This document shows, piece after piece, positions 60,488 through 64,000 of a stretch of DNA of 64,000 nt. The DNA lies in contig JAPDFW010000080.1 of assembly GCA_028826165.1 (NCBI GenBank), forward strand, positions 206,001 to 270,000, written 5' to 3'. This DNA comes from Anaeramoeba ignava (Eukaryota > Metamonada > Anaeramoebidae). The translations under genes were made by a program, and so were the position numbers. The number at the start of each line of letters is the position of its first letter. The stretch's first letter is position 1. A model generated the notes under the pieces. That model worked only from the letters and a program-made list of their open reading frames with translations. It was not told the DNA's origin and did not search any database.

Positions 60488-61218
60488 TTCTAAAATGAAA
60501 AATGAAAAATGAAAAATGAAAAATGAAAAATGAAAAATGAAAAAAATTTCCAAATATTCAATTCAATTCAATATTCAATATTTAATTCAATTCAATATTT
60601 AATTCAATTCAATTCAATATTCAATTCAATATTTAATTCAATATTCAATTCAATATTTAATATTTAATATTCAATTCAATATTCAATTCAATTCAATATT
60701 TAATATTCAATTCAATATTTAATATTCAATATTCAATTCAATATTTAATATTCAATTCAATATTTAATATTTAATATTCAATTCAATATTCAATTCAATA
60801 TTCAATATTCAATATTCAATTCAATATTTAATATTCAATTTAATATTTAATTCAATATTCAATTCAATATTTAATTCAATATTCAATTCAATATTTAATT
60901 TAATATTCAATTCAATATTCAATTCAATATTCAATTCAATATTCAATTCAATTTAATATTTAATATTTAATTCAATATTTAATATTCAATATTCAATTTA
61001 ATATTTAATATTCAATATTCAATTCAATATTCAATTCAATATTTAATATTCAATTTAATTCAATATTCAATTCAATATTTAATTTAATATTTAAGATTCA
61101 AAATATTTGTTTTCAATTTTTTAATCAGTTAATCCGTCTTTTATTATTTCAAACTAAATCTCAAAAAAAAATTTTTTTTGCTTTTCTTCTTGTTTTGTTT
61201 TGTTTTGTTTCGTTGCAA
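60488..61218. other. Intergenic ATTCAATATT repeat region
   Basis: This 731-base gap lies between the fumarate reductase start and the LRR gene stop. A short AAAAATG run of six TGAAAAA units sits at 60493-60540, next to the reductase start. Positions 60550-61095 are a degenerate array of ATTCAATATTCA and TATTTAATTCAA units. The last 120 bases contain poly-A and a GTTTTGTTTT microsatellite. No gene is seen. Confidence 0.75.
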
Positions 61219-62184
61219 TTAAACCTTCACTTTAAAAGTAGAAAAAAATCTCATTGATCTTCTTTTTGTAAAACCTTGGTTTTCTAAATGAGTAATTTGA
61301 CAATAAGGATTCCCAGAATCCTCAACAATCAAGGAATTAATATCAGGAGTTTTCGCAATCTGATTGCTTCTTATATCAACAAAATCAAAGCTCAAGTTTG
61401 AAAAAGTAAGGGGTAAAAATTCAATCAAATTATTTGCAATTGATAAAGTTAATAAAGAATTAAGTTTTCCAAATTCATTTGGCAATTGCTTAATCAAGTT
61501 GTTTGACAAATGGGCACTTGTGAGTTTAGATAAGTTGCAAAAGGAATCAGGGATTGTTGTGATTTGATTGTCACGAAGATATAAATATTGGAGAGAGGAG
61601 AGTTCCTCGACCTCCTTTGGAATAAAAACAATTGAATTATGATCAAGATTGAGCCAAATCAAGGTCTTCAGCTCACAAAGAGCAGGAGGAATCTCTATGA
61701 TTTGGTTGTTGGAAATGGACAATCCTTTCAGTTTTGATAATTTGCTGATCTTTTCTTTGATATAAGTCACTTTGTTGAAGTCCAACCCAAGGTTTTGTAA
61801 TGTTACTAAATTAAAAATACAATCAGGAATTTCTTCAAATTGATTGTGATGTAATTGAAGGGATACTAAAGACTGTAATTTTTCCATTTCCGTTGGTAAC
61901 GTTGTTAATCGGTTGTATGATAAATCGAGTTTCTTCAAGTTTTTGAATACTTTCATAGACGCTCCGCTTGATATTGAATTGATTGGAAAAGTTCGGAAAT
62001 TGTGCTCAGAAAAAACTGTCATATTTGATGTTTGTTTTGTGTCATCCGTTATTGTTAAAAATATTGATTTGAATTCTTCTTTTTCTCGTTTCTCGAGATC
62101 TTTTTGCTCTTTCTTCGCAATTTTGATCGCTAGTTTATCTTTTCTTTTTTGATCTTTGAATTGTTTTGTTTGTCTTTTATCCAT
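61219..62184 (-). CDS. Leucine-rich repeat protein (Ras-suppressor / PIRL-like)
   Basis: Single-exon protein of 321 residues, cytosolic by absence of signal or TM segments. Residues 1-40 are a highly charged Lys/Glu helix (KRKDKLAIKIAKKEQKDLEK). About nine 23-residue LRRs of the plant/Ras-suppressor class follow, each with LxxLxLxxNxxxxxIP spacing. Examples are LKKLDLSYNRLTTLP, LVSLQLHHNQFEEIP, LKGLSISNNQIIEIP and LQYLYLRDNQITTIP. The array ends with an irregular repeat and a short C-terminal cap rich in Arg and Phe. Such LRRs act as protein-binding scaffolds, often with small GTPases, but no partner can be inferred. No kinase, GEF or Rho-related domain is attached. The start ATG at 62184 is followed directly by the charged helix; upstream sequence is a repeat-rich gap. 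Confidence 0.85.
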   Translation of the reverse strand: MDKRQTKQFKDQKRKDKLAIKIAKKEQKDLEKREKEEFKSIFLTITDDTKQTSNMTVFSEHNFRTFPINSISSGASMKVFKNLKKLDLSYNRLTTLPTEMEKLQSLVSLQLHHNQFEEIPDCIFNLVTLQNLGLDFNKVTYIKEKISKLSKLKGLSISNNQIIEIPPALCELKTLIWLNLDHNSIVFIPKEVEELSSLQYLYLRDNQITTIPDSFCNLSKLTSAHLSNNLIKQLPNEFGKLNSLLTLSIANNLIEFLPLTFSNLSFDFVDIRSNQIAKTPDINSLIVEDSGNPYCQITHLENQGFTKRRSMRFFSTFKVKV

Positions 62185-63577
62185 TTAATTTTTTTAAAAG
62201 GAAATGAAAAAAAAATGAAAAAAAATGAAAAAAAATGAATTTTGATTTTTTTGGAAAATTTTTTTTTCCATTTTTTTTATTTTGGATTTTGATTTTGATA
62301 TTGATTTTGATTTTGATTTTGATTTTCATTTTGATTTTCATTTTGATTTTGATTTTGATTTTTATTTTGATTTTGATTTTTATTTTTATTTTGATTTTGA
62401 TTTTGATTTTGATTTTGATTTTGATTTTGATTTTGATTTATATTTTGATTTTGATTTTGATTTTGATTTTGATTTTGATTTTGATTTTGATTTTGATTTT
62501 GATTTTGATTTTGATTTTGATTTTGATTTTGATTTTGATTTTGATTTATATTTTGATATTGATTTTGATTTTGATTTTAATTTTGATTTTGATTTTGATT
62601 TTGATTTATATTTTTATTTTGATTTTGGTTTTGATATTGATTTAAATTTTTATTTTGATTTTGATTTTGATTTTGAATTTGAATTTTAATTTTGATTTAG
62701 ATTTATATTTTCAAATTGATATTGATATTGATTTTGATATTGATTTTGATTTTGATTTTGATTTTGATTTTGATTTTGATTTTGATTTTGATTTTGATTT
62801 TGATTTTGATTTTGATTTTGATTTTGATTTTGATTTTGATTTTGATTTTGATTTTGATTTTGATTTTGATTTTGATTTTGATTTTGATTTTGATTTATAT
62901 TTTGATTTTGATTTATATTTTGATTTTTATTTTGGATTTTGATATTGATATTGATTTTGATTTTGATTTTGATTTTGGATTTTGATATTTATTTTGATTT
63001 TGATTTTTATTTTGGATTTTGATATTTATTTTGATTTTGATTTTTATTTTGGATTTTTATTTTGGATTTTGATTTTGATTTTGATTTTGATTTTGATTTT
63101 GATTTTCAATTTAATTTTAATTTTAATTTTGATTTTGATATTGATATTTATTTTGATTTTGAATTTGAATTTGATTTTGATTTTGATTTTGATTTTGATT
63201 TTGATTTTGATTTTGATTTTGATTTTGATTTTCATTTTGATTTTGATTTTTATTTTTAATTTTAATATTGATTTAAATTTATATTTTCAAATTGATATTG
63301 ATATTGATTTTCAATTTTTCAAGTTTGAAAAAAAAGATTTTTGGATTCCACTTTGGAAAGGAGAAAAAAAAAAGAAAGGAGAAAAAAAAAAAAGAACAAA
63401 AAAAAAAGAACAAAAAAAAAAATTTTTTATTTTTGCTTCTTTAAATCTATTTTAAGAAAAGTCAACTTACTCCAAAATTTTAAATTTATTTTTTTTCTTT
63501 TGTTTTTTATTTGTTTTTTTATTTTATCATTTTTTAAAAAAAAAAAAAAAAAAGCTTTCACAAAAAAATTATTGTAA
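62185..63577. other. Divergent intergenic region dominated by (TTTTGA)n
   Basis: A 1.4-kb gap between the LRR gene start (-) and the GATA-finger gene (+). Positions 62277-63330 are TTTTGA hexamers with interspersed TTTATATTTTGA and TTTTCAATTTGATATTGA variants. From 63330 to 63577 there are poly-A tracts (63365-63425 and 63535-63553) leading to the plus-strand ATG. The Asp-Phe and Ile-Leu open frames are repeat artefacts. No splice signals tie the array to a gene, so I treat it as intergenic, although a 5' untranslated intron cannot be excluded. Confidence 0.7.
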
Positions 63578-64000
63578 ATGATCAACACTAAACCCAAAAA
63601 GATATGTTCAAATCCAAATTGTCAAACCGAACAATCCGTTTCTTGGAGAAAAATTGAGAATAGTTATTATTGTAACGCTTGTGGGATTTATTTAATAAGA
63701 AATAAAAAAATGAGGGTTATAAAACAAAGAAAAACCCAAAGTCAACTTTTAAAAAAGGCAAATAATCCAAAAAAACAAAAATGTCCAAATACTGAAAAAA
63801 CACCTCATTTAAAGCAAGAATTATCACTTACAATCCCTTTTCATGACGTTCAAAATGAAAGCAATAATCTTGTTACAATCTCCCATTCAAATTCCCTTTC
63901 AGGAATTGACCAATCCCTAAAAAAAACATATGAACAGTTCAAAAACCTTTCGAATAGCCAATTCCATATAAAATTGAATAAGCAATTAACTGAAAAATTT
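63578..64000 (+). CDS. GATA-type zinc-finger protein (3' end outside window)
   Basis: Putative DNA-binding transcription factor; 141 codons are open to the window edge. A GATA-like finger lies at residues 10-38: CSNPNC, then QSVSWRK, then YYCNACGIYL. The WR and CNACG elements are diagnostic of the family. The first knuckle has four residues between cysteines (C10, C15) instead of the usual two, and C32/C35 follow after 16. A basic stretch (RNKKMRVIKQRKTQ) sits just after the finger, where GATA proteins contact the minor groove and carry a nuclear signal. The remaining visible sequence is Ser/Asn/Gln-rich and unassigned. The ATG is preceded by poly-A and lies 1.4 kb from the divergent LRR gene. 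No stop or intron is evident before the edge. Confidence 0.75.
   Translation, partial: MINTKPKKICSNPNCQTEQSVSWRKIENSYYCNACGIYLIRNKKMRVIKQRKTQSQLLKKANNPKKQKCPNTEKTPHLKQELSLTIPFHDVQNESNNLVTISHSNSLSGIDQSLKKTYEQFKNLSNSQFHIKLNKQLTEKF

Noticed and set aside
62235-63455. Repeat-coded plus-strand frames (Ile-Leu, Asp-Phe)
   Set aside because: Intergenic TTTTGA hexamers; no non-repeat domain or splice link.
1-64000. tRNA, rRNA or snRNA genes
   Set aside because: No cloverleaf-like GC-containing segment or known RNA motif was noticed in the gaps by eye; a covariance-model search would be decisive.

Overview
The window reads as nuclear DNA of an AT-rich, intron-bearing, free-living protist. Most genes are broken by short GT-AG introns (about 60-130 nt, donors mostly GTAA/GTATTT) plus several introns swollen by 6- to 12-nt AT repeats. 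Proteins carry long E/N/Q/K/D low-complexity tracts, and the gene set is typically eukaryotic: RPB11, TFIIF beta, Rab, Ras, EML, EPG5, PHAF1, a giant USP and MSH5. A soluble FAD fumarate reductase, Ras/Rab signalling genes, huge DK/EN repeats and compact spacing fit an anaerobic amoeboflagellate such as Anaeramoeba. That assignment is inference from style, not from a marker gene.

Layout. 1-5901 (-): 3'-truncated receptor with signal peptide, beta-helix, Cys-rich region, about 12 FN3 repeats, TM segment and cytoplasmic RasGAP. 5902-7214: intergenic with six copies of a 145-bp tandem repeat. 7215-7871 (-): TFIIF beta. 8111-10100 (-): five-exon Rab. 10361-15533 (+): C2-HELP-WD40 EML protein. Then a run of minus-strand genes: EPG5 (15687-23882), ankyrin-DHHC acyltransferase with an apparent AT-AC intron (24043-27321), MSH5 interrupted by a 370-residue intein in its Walker A motif (27383-31384), PHAF1 with a giant repeat tail (31563-35201), tandem-CH coiled-coil protein (35360-39307), giant USP (39459-50936), pseudokinase-PARP fusion (51165-53575) and Ras (53851-54441). 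RPB11 is on + (54649-56138), fumarate reductase on - (56282-60487), an LRR protein on - (61219-62184), and a 3'-truncated GATA-finger gene on + from 63578.

I joined exons by eye using splice dinucleotides, reading phase and family alignment. In every multi-exon gene that is complete in the window, the summed exon length is a whole number of codons. Functional themes are small-GTPase signalling (receptor RasGAP, Ras, Rab), autophagy (EPG5, PHAF1), the cytoskeleton (EML, CH protein), protein modification (DHHC, USP, PARP), Pol II transcription (RPB11, TFIIF beta, GATA), meiosis (MSH5) and anaerobic redox balance (fumarate reductase). The most notable item is the intein in MSH5: it lies between the P-loop Lys and Ser, keeps its splicing residues and has lost both endonuclease acidic residues. 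Second is the AT-AC (U12-type) intron in the DHHC gene.
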